A DNA stretch of 29,123 nucleotides from JBBSUQ01 sp038234235. Its GTDB lineage: Bacteria > Bacteroidota > Bacteroidia > Flavobacteriales_D > Crocinitomicaceae. The notes below the pieces were generated by a model. The model was not told the origin of the DNA and made no database searches. It worked only from the letters and a program-made list of their open reading frames with translations. The DNA lies in the NCBI GenBank assembly GCA_038234235.1, contig JBBSUQ010000013.1, positions 1 to 29,123 on the forward strand. The letters are read 5' to 3'. Positions 16,472-25,268 of the stretch are shown one piece after another. Within the stretch, counting starts at the first letter, position 1. Every line of letters begins with the position of its first letter. The position numbers and the translations under genes are program-made.

Positions 16472-17680
16472 ATGAAAAAATTGACATCCAGTGAGCCATT
16501 TTGGTTGGTTAAAAATGGAATTATAGAATCTTATGCTTCTCTCACAGAAAATCTAAATACCGAAATTTTAATTGTTGGTGGAGGTATAACTGGTAGTTTA
16601 ATAGCCCATCAGTGCATCAAAGAGGGTTACCAAACTGTACTTATTGATAGGAGGGAAATTGCACATGGAAGTTCTTCTGCAACAACTTCAATGCTACAGT
16701 ATGAAATTGATACACCTTTGTGTGACCTAATTGAGATGATTGGAGAAGAAGGAGCAGTTAAATGCTATCAAGCGTGTTCAGACTCAATTGATATTTTACA
16801 AAATTTAAGTAGAGAAATATTTTCTCAAGCTGGATTTGAAATGAAAGATTCATTGTATTTTGCTGGGACAAAAAAAGACATCCCAGACTTAAAAAAAGAA
16901 TATGAATGTCGCAAAAAACACAATTTTCCGGTAGAATGGTTGGAACCTGAAGTAATTGAAAAAAAATATAAATTGCACAACTCCCAAGGAGGAATACTGT
17001 CTAAAAAAGGAGGAAGTATAGATGCTTTCAGGATGGCGCATGATTTATTGGACTACAATTCAAAAAAAGGTCTAAAAGTTTACGACAAGACTGAAGCGCA
17101 AGAAATTAAGTACAAAAAAACTGGTGTTGAAGTAAAAACCAATTACGGAAATTCCATAAAAGCAAAAAAGATTATTTTTTGTAATGGTTATGAAGCTACA
17201 GAAATTATTAAAGAGAAAATTGTCGATTTGATGTCAACTTATGCCATAATTGGCGAGCGTTACGAAGATGATCAATCTGAAATTAACAATACCTTATTTT
17301 GGAACACAGCCAAACCATATCTCTATATGCGCACCACAGACGATAATAGATTTTTAATTGGTGGTGAAGATGATGATTTCCAGAATGCAGGAAAACGAGA
17401 TGCATTGTTAGAAAAGAAAGCTCAGAAATTAGAAAAGAAATTAAACAAATTATGGCCAGAATATAAATTTAGAAGAGATTTTGCTTGGGCAGGAACATTT
17501 GGTGAAACCAAAGACGGCTTACCTTACATTGGAAAACATAAAAAATTTAAAAATACTTTATTCGTTTTGGGTTTCGGTGGAAATGGTATAACTTTTTCTG
17601 TAATTGGAATGCAAATAATATCTGATCTTTTAAAAGACAAAGAAAACGAATTATCAGAATATTTTAGATTTGGAAGATAA
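16472..17680 (+). CDS. FAD-dependent oxidoreductase, DAO family
   Basis: Soluble 402 aa flavoprotein of the D-amino-acid oxidase / glycine oxidase-like superfamily. The Rossmann motif ILIVGGGITGSLIA is near residue 32, followed by an acidic end of strand 2 (LIDRREIAHGSS), the TTSMLQYE loop, and the C-terminal FAD motif FVLGFGGNGITFS near 369. The GGEDDD segment and the DGLPYIG motif are typical of the family. No signal peptide is present. Substrate (an amine or amino acid, by analogy) cannot be read from sequence. The gene stands alone; the ROK kinase gene begins about 65 bases downstream. Confidence 0.88.
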   Translation: MKKLTSSEPFWLVKNGIIESYASLTENLNTEILIVGGGITGSLIAHQCIKEGYQTVLIDRREIAHGSSSATTSMLQYEIDTPLCDLIEMIGEEGAVKCYQACSDSIDILQNLSREIFSQAGFEMKDSLYFAGTKKDIPDLKKEYECRKKHNFPVEWLEPEVIEKKYKLHNSQGGILSKKGGSIDAFRMAHDLLDYNSKKGLKVYDKTEAQEIKYKKTGVEVKTNYGNSIKAKKIIFCNGYEATEIIKEKIVDLMSTYAIIGERYEDDQSEINNTLFWNTAKPYLYMRTTDDNRFLIGGEDDDFQNAGKRDALLEKKAQKLEKKLNKLWPEYKFRRDFAWAGTFGETKDGLPYIGKHKKFKNTLFVLGFGGNGITFSVIGMQIISDLLKDKENELSEYFRFGR

Positions 17681-17745
17681 GTAGCTTCAAAAATAAAATT
17701 ACTTAAAGCATTCTTTTTTTATTTTAATCTTTGTTTCTTTACCGT

Positions 17746-18747
17746 ATGGAAACTGCTGCGGAAAGTAATGATAAAAATTCTGATAAAAATTCTGGAATAA
17801 TAAACAGTAAAATCACCAATGATATTGCGTTGGGAATTGATATCGGTGGCACCAACACGGCTTATGGTTTGGTAGATAAATCCGGTAAAGTATTATATGC
17901 CAACTCTATTTCAACCAAAAAATATGCAACCGCCGAGCTTTTAATAGAGGATATATACAACGATATTAGTAAAAAAGACAGTTCAAAGCACTTAATGGGC
18001 ATTGGTGTAGGCGCTCCAAATGGCAACTGCATGACTGGAAATATAGAATTTGCTCCCAATTTACAATGGAAAGGAATAATACCTTTAAGTCGTTTGTTAG
18101 AAGATAAATTTAATGTGCCTTGCAAACTTGCAAATGATGCAAATGCCGCAGCAATTGGTGAAAAACTTTTTGGCAGCGCAAAGGGTTTAGATGATTTTGT
18201 TGTTATAACGCTCGGCACAGGTCTCGGTAGCGGAATTTTTGCAGAAGGCAGATTGATTGAAGGTGCACACGGTGTGGCAGGCGAATTCGGACACATAAGA
18301 GTTGTGCCAAATGGAAGAACTTGTGGCTGCGGAAGATTGGGCTGTCTAGAAACCTACGCTTCTTCTACAGGTGTTAGAAAAAGTGCTGAATTTTTAGAAT
18401 CATCTTATAAAAAGAATTCGCTAATAAAATCAAGTTCTAGTGCCAAGGAAATTTTTGAATTTGCCAAAAAAGGAGACGAATTTGCTCTTGAAATTGTAGA
18501 TTACACCGCTAAAATTTTAGGCAGTGCTTTGGCCGATTTTGCGTGTTTCTCTGATCCTAAAAAATATATATTGTTTGGAGGACTTGCTCAAAGTGGAGAT
18601 TTCTTTGCAGAAAAAGTTAAAAAAGAAATGGAATTTAATATTCTTAATATTTATAAAGACAAAATTGAAATAAGCATTAGTTCATTACATTCTGATAACG
18701 CGGCAGTTCTAGGTAACGCAGCCAATTTGTTTTGGAAAATTGATTGA
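17746..18747 (+). CDS. ROK family sugar kinase (glucokinase-like)
   Basis: Cytoplasmic ATP-dependent hexose kinase, 333 aa from the ATG at 17746. Visible are the phosphate-binding DIGGTN (32-37), LANDANAAA with the catalytic aspartate near D131, LGTGLGSG (156-163), EFGH (E180, H183), and the CGCGRLGC zinc site (C193, C195, C200, with H183 as fourth ligand). There is no DNA-binding domain, so this is an enzyme and not a ROK repressor. A 12-base tandem repeat (GATAAAAATTCT twice) near the start encodes DKNS twice. The stop is immediately followed by the GH92 mannosidase ATG, so the kinase may phosphorylate mannose or glucose released by it; substrate is inferred. Confidence 0.92.
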   Translation: METAAESNDKNSDKNSGIINSKITNDIALGIDIGGTNTAYGLVDKSGKVLYANSISTKKYATAELLIEDIYNDISKKDSSKHLMGIGVGAPNGNCMTGNIEFAPNLQWKGIIPLSRLLEDKFNVPCKLANDANAAAIGEKLFGSAKGLDDFVVITLGTGLGSGIFAEGRLIEGAHGVAGEFGHIRVVPNGRTCGCGRLGCLETYASSTGVRKSAEFLESSYKKNSLIKSSSSAKEIFEFAKKGDEFALEIVDYTAKILGSALADFACFSDPKKYILFGGLAQSGDFFAEKVKKEMEFNILNIYKDKIEISISSLHSDNAAVLGNAANLFWKID

Positions 18748-18748
18748 T

Positions 18749-21700
18749 ATGAAAGTAATTTTTTTCTTGTTATTTTTTGGCTTTTTATATTTTGGTTTTT
18801 GTTCTCATTTAAATGCACAAACTGATAGCATTGGACTTCAAAATTACCAAGCTCATACTGACCTGAGTAAATTTAAAATACCTGAAGATTATTGCAAATT
18901 TGTCAATCCTTTTATTGGAACTGGCGGTCATGGCCACACTTTTCCAGGAGCCTCTGCCCCATTTGGTTTTATGCAACTGAGTCCTGATACTCGTTGGGAC
19001 GGTTGGGATGGTTGTGGTGGATATCATTACGACGACAATTTCATTTATGGTTTCAGTCACACCCATTTATCAGGCACTGGTGTTTCTGATTATGGAGATA
19101 TTTTAATTATTCCGCAGTCCGGAAAGGTTAATTTAAACAGTCCTTTAAACGAAAGTAAAAAACCTTATGGTTCACATTTTAGCCATGAAAATGAAGAGGC
19201 TCATCCTGGATATTACAAAGTTTATTTAGATGATTCAGAAGTTGAAGTTGAACTTTCAGCACTAGTTTACATTGGAATTCATAAATACAATTTCAAAAAT
19301 GAGAAGAAAAGAAAATATATTTTAATTGATTTAGATTATCGAGATCAACTTTTGGATTATTCTATGAAAATTGAAGGTTCAAACACGGTTTCCGGTCATA
19401 GAAGTTCGAAGGCTTGGGCTGTAAATCAGTTTATATATTTTTATCTTCAGACAAATATTGATTTCGTGAAATCTGAAATTATTGATGAAGATGGACGTCA
19501 TCAAATCTTACTTGAATTTCCTATAAACACAAAAGAATTACTCTTAAAAATTGGCATATCAGCTGTTGATGAGAACGGTGCTAAGAATAATTTGGAAAAT
19601 GAAATTGCTGAATTTGATTTCAATAAAGTTAAACAACAATCAAATGCCCTTTGGCAAAAAGAACTTTCTAAAATTTATTTTGAACCGATAACTGGCGCTA
19701 ATCAAGATATTTTTTACACTGCTTTGTACCACACAATGTTAGCGCCCAATACTTTTTCTGATTTTGATGGAAGATATAGAGGTCATGATGAGAAAATTCA
19801 TCAATTAAATGAAAAAGAAAAACAATTTACAGTATTTTCTCTTTGGGATACTTACCGAGCCACGCATCCGCTGTTTACAATAATTGATCAAAAAAGAACC
19901 AATCAATACATTCAAACTTTTCAAAGAATTTATGACCAACGAGGCGATTTACCTGTTTGGGAACTTGCTGGAAATGAGACTGAATGTATGATTGGATTTC
20001 ATTCTGTTTCAGTAATTGCTGATGCTTATGCCAAGAATATCAGAGATTATGATTACAACAAAATTCTAGAAGCATGTATTGCATCATCAAATTTTAATGA
20101 GTTTGGCAAAGATTTTTTCAACAAAAAAGGATATATTGGAATGAACGCCGAGCCAGAATCTGTTTCAAAATCATTAGAATACAGTTACGACAATTTTTGC
20201 ATTGCTAAAATGTTAGAATTAAATGGTTTGGAAAAATATGATGTTTATAAAAATTATCAAATTCACCTCAAAAGAAGCATGGGTTTTATAAATCATTTTG
20301 ATCCGCAAACGAAATTTATGCGACCACGCAATGGTGGATTTTGGTTGGCTCCTTTTAATCCTTCTGAAGTTAATCACCATTTTACAGAAGCAAATTCTTG
20401 GCAATATTCATTGTATGCACCTCATGCAATTGTCGATCTCACAAATTTAATTGGAGGAAAACTTGAATTGGAACTTTGGCTCGATCGTTTATTTACTGCC
20501 AAATCTGATTTAAGCGGAAGAGAACAAGCCGATATTACAGGATTGATTGGTCAGTATGCGCATGGAAATGAACCTTCTCACCACATGGCGTACTTGTATA
20601 ACTACACCAACGCACCATTCAAAACTCAAGGATACATTGATAAAATACTCACAAAATTTTACACAAATAAACCCGACGGATTAATTGGCAATGAAGATTG
20701 TGGACAAATGTCGGCTTGGTATATATTGAGTGCCATTGGGTTATATCAAATCACTCCAGGAATTCCCATTTATGAGATTGGTAGACCTTTGCATAATTTT
20801 TCAATTATTTCTTTAGAAAATGGAAAGAAATTTACCATTGAATGTATAGATAATAGTCTAGAAAACAAATTTATACAAAAATTATTTTGGAACAATATTG
20901 AATTGTATTCTCTTAATATTTCGCATCAACAAATTATGGAAGGCGGAACATTAAAAATTGTGATGGGCAATAAACCCAACTCAAATTTAAAAAATAAGAC
21001 TACAACTTCAAGACTAGAAAAATCTTTTGTGCCTCTACCCTATTTTGAAAATGAAACTTTGAATTTTGATGAAAAAATAGAAGTTAAAATTAACTATCCA
21101 AGAATCGATAATCAGGAATACACAATATTCTATAACAGCGGTTTAAATGATAAATCTGAATATTTTGCATACAACGAAAGCTTTCAAATAAATAAAACAG
21201 AAGAAATTTGTATGTATTTGAGCAGAAATTCTGATTCGGTTTTTGGTAATAAGGTTTGTAATAGATTTATAAAGGCCGACAATAATATTAGTTTAACATT
21301 GAATTCTAAATTTGCCGATCAATATTCGGCTAGTGGTAAAAATTCATTAATTGATGGTTTAAAAGGTGAATTGGATTATCGTTCAGGTAATTGGCAAGGA
21401 TATTTTGACCAAGATTTTAATGCGTCAGTTAATTATAAAATTCCAGTTGCGCTAAAAAATATCAGTGTTTCGTTTTTAGAAGATACCCGATCTTGGGTTT
21501 TTGTTCCTGAAAAAATTGTAATTAAAATTATTTGCGAAGATGGCAGCATATTTAAAAAAGAGTTTAAACACACTACCCTTTTAAATGATGAAGAAGTTAA
21601 AATAATGACATTTACCTTCGAAATGGAAGATGCTAAAATGGTTAAAGAAGTGAAAGTTTACGCCGAAAAGATAGAGGAATTACCTAAGTGGCATATCTCA

Positions 21701-21751
21701 GCCGGAAAACCTGTGTGGATATTTATTGATGAAATTTCATTAACCCAATGA
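18749..21751 (+). CDS. GH92 alpha-mannosidase, secreted
   Basis: Exo-acting calcium-dependent alpha-mannosidase of glycoside hydrolase family 92, 1000 aa, which trims mannose from N-glycans or mannans. The signal peptide (MKVIFFLLFFGFLYFG... with cleavage near LNA-QT) sends it to the periplasm or surface. The N-terminal domain starts FVNPFIGTGGHGHTFPGASAPFG and DGCGGYHYDD; the catalytic domain holds FSLWDTYRATHPL, the DITGLIGQYAHGNEPSHHMAYLY block and NEDCGQMSAWY, which are family signatures. A C-terminal extension from about 800 looks like a carbohydrate-binding beta-sandwich. It starts one base past the ROK stop, which suggests translational coupling, and no SusC/D pair is nearby. A TTG 9 bases upstream is an unlikely alternative start. 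Confidence 0.95.
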   Translation: MKVIFFLLFFGFLYFGFCSHLNAQTDSIGLQNYQAHTDLSKFKIPEDYCKFVNPFIGTGGHGHTFPGASAPFGFMQLSPDTRWDGWDGCGGYHYDDNFIYGFSHTHLSGTGVSDYGDILIIPQSGKVNLNSPLNESKKPYGSHFSHENEEAHPGYYKVYLDDSEVEVELSALVYIGIHKYNFKNEKKRKYILIDLDYRDQLLDYSMKIEGSNTVSGHRSSKAWAVNQFIYFYLQTNIDFVKSEIIDEDGRHQILLEFPINTKELLLKIGISAVDENGAKNNLENEIAEFDFNKVKQQSNALWQKELSKIYFEPITGANQDIFYTALYHTMLAPNTFSDFDGRYRGHDEKIHQLNEKEKQFTVFSLWDTYRATHPLFTIIDQKRTNQYIQTFQRIYDQRGDLPVWELAGNETECMIGFHSVSVIADAYAKNIRDYDYNKILEACIASSNFNEFGKDFFNKKGYIGMNAEPESVSKSLEYSYDNFCIAKMLELNGLEKYDVYKNYQIHLKRSMGFINHFDPQTKFMRPRNGGFWLAPFNPSEVNHHFTEANSWQYSLYAPHAIVDLTNLIGGKLELELWLDRLFTAKSDLSGREQADITGLIGQYAHGNEPSHHMAYLYNYTNAPFKTQGYIDKILTKFYTNKPDGLIGNEDCGQMSAWYILSAIGLYQITPGIPIYEIGRPLHNFSIISLENGKKFTIECIDNSLENKFIQKLFWNNIELYSLNISHQQIMEGGTLKIVMGNKPNSNLKNKTTTSRLEKSFVPLPYFENETLNFDEKIEVKINYPRIDNQEYTIFYNSGLNDKSEYFAYNESFQINKTEEICMYLSRNSDSVFGNKVCNRFIKADNNISLTLNSKFADQYSASGKNSLIDGLKGELDYRSGNWQGYFDQDFNASVNYKIPVALKNISVSFLEDTRSWVFVPEKIVIKIICEDGSIFKKEFKHTTLLNDEEVKIMTFTFEMEDAKMVKEVKVYAEKIEELPKWHISAGKPVWIFIDEISLTQ

Positions 21752-21799
21752 TATTTAAACCTATATTTATTAAAAATTGATGTTACAAATCAAATATTT

Positions 21800-23440
21800 A
21801 TGAAAAAAATAAAACCCTCATCTGGTAATTTATTTTTCTACGGCTTTATAACTTTAACCATATTTTTTGTGGGTATTTCACTTTATCTATTCATAAATCT
21901 AAAAAATACAAATAGTCAAATTTGCAATGAATTAGAAAAACAACTTTTAAAAGAAACCTTAACAGCAAAGACAAAAAAATGGAATCTATATCTTCAAAAA
22001 AGACAAAATAAACTTATAAAAAAAGATTTAGATAATTTTCTAAATACCGACTCCTACCATAATATTGGTCAATATCAAATTATAAAAACTGATTTACTCG
22101 AACTACAAGAAATTTTGGCTCATGACAACAACAGTTCCGAAATAGAATTACAAATTTATTTGAAGGTAAACGAAATTAAAAAAACTTTGGGCTTAATAAT
22201 ACACGATAAATACGCCTCAAGCTCCAATCTCAAAAATAATCTTCGACAGAATAAAAAAAACATGGCTAACTATTTTATAAGTTGCTGCTTCTTTGCTGTT
22301 GTCTTGTTTGCCTTGCTTTATATATTTTACTTAGAGCAAAATAAATTAAGAAAACTGAATTATAGCCAAGAACTTTATTTAAACAATAGCATTGATTGTA
22401 TCATTATGAGCGATGCCGAGAATAGAATTATTGAGTTTAATTTGGCTGCAGAAAAAGTTTTTGGTTACAAGCGAGAAGAAGTTTTAAATAAAGATGCCAT
22501 TTTACTCCATGCAAGTTTAACTGATAGCCTGAGAATTGAAAATTCTATGAAGAATACTGGTAAATATTCAGGTGAAGTTCTCAATCGCGATAGAAACAAC
22601 CGACATTTTTTATCTTATTTATCTGCAAATGTAATTTTTGACTTGAATGGAAAAATGCTGGGTGCAATGGGAATTTCAAGAGACATTACCGATCAAAAAA
22701 GAAACGAAAGTAATTTTAAACAATTGGTTGATGATGCAAAAGATTTTATTTTCATGACCGACGTTGATGGCAATTTCACCTATTTAAATGACGCTGTAAA
22801 AGAAGTTACTGGTTATGAAAGAGAAGAATTATTAAATATAAAATACACCATTCTTGTTTCAGACGATGAGAAAATAAACATTCAAGATTTTTACACAAAT
22901 CTCTTTTTAGACAGAACCAAACAGTCTTACAAAGAAATGAAATTAAGGCAGAAAGATGGAAATTTTATTTGGGTTGGGCAACTGGTACAGTTAATTCCTA
23001 ATCAATTAAATTCTAAACATGTACAAGGTTTTCATTGTATTATTCGGAATATTAATAATTCAAAAATAAACGAATTAAGATTGGCTGAAAGTGAAAAAAG
23101 ATACAGTGATATGTTTGAACAAAGTAAAGATTATATTCACAGTACCGATCAATCTGGACAATTAAAATCTGCAAATGAGTCTTGGAAAAATGCTTTTAAT
23201 TATTCCGAAGCAGAAATTGAAAATATGAGTTTGTTTGACATTGTATCTTCTGAATCTTTGGATTTAGTGAACGATGTTATTCGTCAAATAAATTTAAACA
23301 CTCCTAATATCAATGATTTTGAAATATGTATATTAGATAAAGAAAAAAACAAACACAACCTTGATTGTTCCATAAACACAACATTAAAAGAAGGAAAAAT
23401 AGAATTTATACACTTTTTCTTAAGACCAAAAATTAATTAA
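21800..23440 (+). CDS. Membrane PAS-repeat sensor without output domain
   Basis: A 546 aa membrane sensor with one helix at about 11-33, an extracytoplasmic loop rich in Lys and Gln (34-155), and a second helix at about 156-177. Three PAS domains follow at about 185-300, 305-420 and 427-545. PAS1 shows SIDCIIMSDAENRIIEFNLAAEKVFGY, and PAS2 shows FIFMTDVDGNFTYLNDAVKEVTGY. The open reading frame then stops: no histidine-kinase, GGDEF, EAL or helix-turn-helix domain is present, and the next gene begins 21 bases later. It could signal by binding a partner or be a remnant of a longer histidine kinase. The ligand of the PAS domains is unknown. Confidence 0.85.
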   Translation: MKKIKPSSGNLFFYGFITLTIFFVGISLYLFINLKNTNSQICNELEKQLLKETLTAKTKKWNLYLQKRQNKLIKKDLDNFLNTDSYHNIGQYQIIKTDLLELQEILAHDNNSSEIELQIYLKVNEIKKTLGLIIHDKYASSSNLKNNLRQNKKNMANYFISCCFFAVVLFALLYIFYLEQNKLRKLNYSQELYLNNSIDCIIMSDAENRIIEFNLAAEKVFGYKREEVLNKDAILLHASLTDSLRIENSMKNTGKYSGEVLNRDRNNRHFLSYLSANVIFDLNGKMLGAMGISRDITDQKRNESNFKQLVDDAKDFIFMTDVDGNFTYLNDAVKEVTGYEREELLNIKYTILVSDDEKINIQDFYTNLFLDRTKQSYKEMKLRQKDGNFIWVGQLVQLIPNQLNSKHVQGFHCIIRNINNSKINELRLAESEKRYSDMFEQSKDYIHSTDQSGQLKSANESWKNAFNYSEAEIENMSLFDIVSSESLDLVNDVIRQINLNTPNINDFEICILDKEKNKHNLDCSINTTLKEGKIEFIHFFLRPKIN

Positions 23441-23461
23441 TATTTTACAAAAACATACATT

Positions 23462-24145
23462 TTGAAAAAAACAGAAATTAAGCTTATAGATGGTTTTGAA
23501 TATGTAAAATTGGCATACAAATATCCAGAAAATTTAAGAGAAAAATCAGCGGAAATTTTAGAAGAATTTGATAAAAGAAGAACAGTAAGAGATTTCAGCG
23601 ATGAATTTATTCCTAAGGAAGTTATTGAAAATATTATTTTAGCAGCCGCTACTGCTCCATCTGGCGCTCACAAACAACCTTGGACCTTTGTAGCAATCAG
23701 TAATCCTGCTATGAAAAGTCAAATTAGAGTTGCTGCCGAAGAAGAAGAATTAACCAATTACTCAGGCAGAATGTCGGAGCGTTGGTTGAAAGATTTACTG
23801 CCGTTAGGAACCAATAAAGACAAGCCATTTTTAGAAATTGCGCCATGGTTAATTGTAGTTTTTAAAAAAATATATGACCTCGAAGACAATGAGAAAATGC
23901 AAAATTATTATGTAAATGAAAGCGTAGGAATTGCAAGTGGCATGTTAATTCAAGCCATTCATCAAAACGGATTGGTTTGTCTCACACATACCCCAAGTCC
24001 TATGAATTTTTTATCTAAATTATTAGAAAGACCGGCTAATGAAAAGCCATTTTTGCTTATTCCTGTAGGATATCCTGCGAAAGAAACTTTTGTGCCTAAG
24101 TTGGAAAGAAAAAGCATTGAAGAAGTTTCTGTGTTTTTTAATTAA
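23462..24145 (+). CDS. Nitroreductase-family flavoprotein (IYD-like)
   Basis: A 227 aa FMN-dependent oxidoreductase of the nitroreductase superfamily, closest in pattern to the iodotyrosine deiodinase-like group. It shows RRTVRDFSDEFIPKEVIENI near residue 38, APSGAHKQPWTFVAI near 65-80, the NYYVNESVGIASGMLIQAIHQNGL helix, and a C-terminal PVGYPAKETFVP. Deiodinase-like members can reductively remove halogens from tyrosine; whether this one does is not known. The start is inferred as TTG at 23462 (MKKTEIKL), as no ATG fits the conserved beginning. It is only 21 bases from the PAS gene and may be co-transcribed. Confidence 0.88.
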   Translation: MKKTEIKLIDGFEYVKLAYKYPENLREKSAEILEEFDKRRTVRDFSDEFIPKEVIENIILAAATAPSGAHKQPWTFVAISNPAMKSQIRVAAEEEELTNYSGRMSERWLKDLLPLGTNKDKPFLEIAPWLIVVFKKIYDLEDNEKMQNYYVNESVGIASGMLIQAIHQNGLVCLTHTPSPMNFLSKLLERPANEKPFLLIPVGYPAKETFVPKLERKSIEEVSVFFN

Positions 24146-24175
24146 GATTTATAATGTAAAAATACTGCTCACCAC

Positions 24176-24670
24176 ATGACGTTTTGGTTTATAATTAAAT
24201 GTAGAAAACTCTTTGAACGCAAACTTTGCGAGCAGTTGGATAGGATGTCTGGAATAGAATACTATCTTCCTTTAAAAAAAGAATTAAAACAATGGAGTGA
24301 TCGAAAAAAATGGATTACAAGTCCAATGATCCCTGGTTATATATTTCTTAAAACAGAAGAAAAAAATTTAAAACATTTATACCCTTTTTCTTATTTTATG
24401 GGAGTTTTGATGGAGCAAGGCATTATTGTTAGCATCAAAGAAATTGAGATAGAACGACTTCGTGAACTAGAAAAAGAAAGTCCCGAGATTTTAAGTCACA
24501 CCTTTGAGAAATTAGAAAAAAACCAAATTCACACTTTTGAAACTGGCAATTTTAAAGACATTTTTAAAGACGTGAGTGCGACTGTTTTAGAAAACGACTC
24601 TGACCACATAACATTTGTTCTCCACACATCCGCCTTCCCCTTCCGACTTAAAATTCGCAAGAAATGTTAA
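24176..24670 (+). CDS. UpxY/NusG-like transcription antiterminator (orphan)
   Basis: A 164 aa NusG paralogue. The NGN domain shows FWFIIKCRKLFERKLCEQL, YYLPLKKELKQWSDRKKWI and SPMIPGYIFL, the pattern of UpxY-type proteins that act as antiterminators for surface-polysaccharide operons in Bacteroides. The C-terminal KOW part is weak, with an ETGNFKDIFKDVSATVLEN strand pattern. UpxY is normally the first gene of a capsule locus, but here only 137 bases and an opposite-strand zinc-ribbon gene follow, so its natural target operon is absent. Elements inserted next to it may have displaced that operon. The ATG start has no clear promoter. Confidence 0.82.
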   Translation: MTFWFIIKCRKLFERKLCEQLDRMSGIEYYLPLKKELKQWSDRKKWITSPMIPGYIFLKTEEKNLKHLYPFSYFMGVLMEQGIIVSIKEIEIERLRELEKESPEILSHTFEKLEKNQIHTFETGNFKDIFKDVSATVLENDSDHITFVLHTSAFPFRLKIRKKC

Positions 24671-24807
24671 AAAGTTTTAAGAACCATCCTTGCCAATATG
24701 CTTTAAAAAATCTATTATTGTGGTGACAAATATTGCAATCGCCCGAACTTTTATGTGACAGGGTTTAGCGAAGCTATGGAAAATGCATCTATTTTAATGA
24801 AATATTA

Positions 24808-25194
24808 TTACCCTTTTTTAGACATATAATCTTGCCAAAGAATTAAAGAATATTTCGTTTTATTGTTTTCTGTAATTTTCATATAACCATATTCGTAGCA
24901 AAATAAATAAGCTTTACCAGTAGAATTACGCCAAAAATGAGTGAAAAAATTTGGATTGAAACCTTCGTTTATTAAAATTTCTTCGCGAACGGTTGCTTTT
25001 CCAGCTTTATTAAAATCTTTAAGTATTCTTCTATTTGTTTTTAAATGTCCGTCTACCGTTTTAAAAAATGATTGGTCCTTGTTTTTATTTTTGATATAAT
25101 GGTAATTAGACTTACAATAATCGTCGCAGTATTTTTTACCAATTCGACCTATAATTTCTCTTTGACAATTTAAACAAGTTAATATTTGATCCAT
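24808..25194 (-). CDS. Small zinc-ribbon protein beside the recombinase (128 aa)
   Basis: Begins MDQILTCLNCQREIIGRIGKKYCDDYCKSNYHY, a CxxC...C-x3-C ribbon, followed by a basic stretch and a C-terminal domain with LKTNRRILKDFNKAGKATV, EGFNPNFFTHFW and AYLFCYEYGYMKI. It shares its architecture with the zinc-ribbon protein at 15457-16044 and with a widespread uncharacterised Bacteroidota family. It is divergent from the recombinase gene, and a perfect 26-bp palindrome lies 5 bases before its ATG. It could be a regulator of the recombinase or an independent gene; the sequence does not decide. No membrane segment. Confidence 0.78.
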   Translation of the reverse strand: MDQILTCLNCQREIIGRIGKKYCDDYCKSNYHYIKNKNKDQSFFKTVDGHLKTNRRILKDFNKAGKATVREEILINEGFNPNFFTHFWRNSTGKAYLFCYEYGYMKITENNKTKYSLILWQDYMSKKG

Positions 25195-25199
25195 TTTTC

Positions 25200-25225
25200 C
25201 GTAGATTTAAACGTTTAAATCTACG
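25200..25225. promoter_or_regulatory. Perfect 26-bp palindrome (operator candidate)
   Basis: The half-site CGTAGATTTAAAC is followed immediately by its exact reverse complement GTTTAAATCTACG, with no spacer. It lies between two divergent starts: 5 bases from the zinc-ribbon ATG and 43 bases from the recombinase ATG. An uninterrupted 13-bp arm at a divergent promoter suggests a dimer-binding operator, though a terminal-type or recombination site is possible. Confidence 0.8.
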
Positions 25226-25268
25226 ATATTTTACACACTTCGCAAAATTCAAAGCGACTTTTGTAAAT

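Noticed and set aside
17731..17745. Upstream TTG start of the ROK kinase (MFLYR)
   Set aside because: These codons overlap a promoter-like AATCTTTG, and the family N-terminus is reached from the ATG at 17746.
17862..18296. Minus-strand frame of 144 codons inside the ROK gene
   Set aside because: It is a proline- and serine-rich shadow of a well-recognised kinase on the plus strand.
24176..25194. Capsular polysaccharide locus
   Set aside because: Only the UpxY-like gene is present; no glycosyltransferase, Wzx, Wzy or sugar-nucleotide gene follows.
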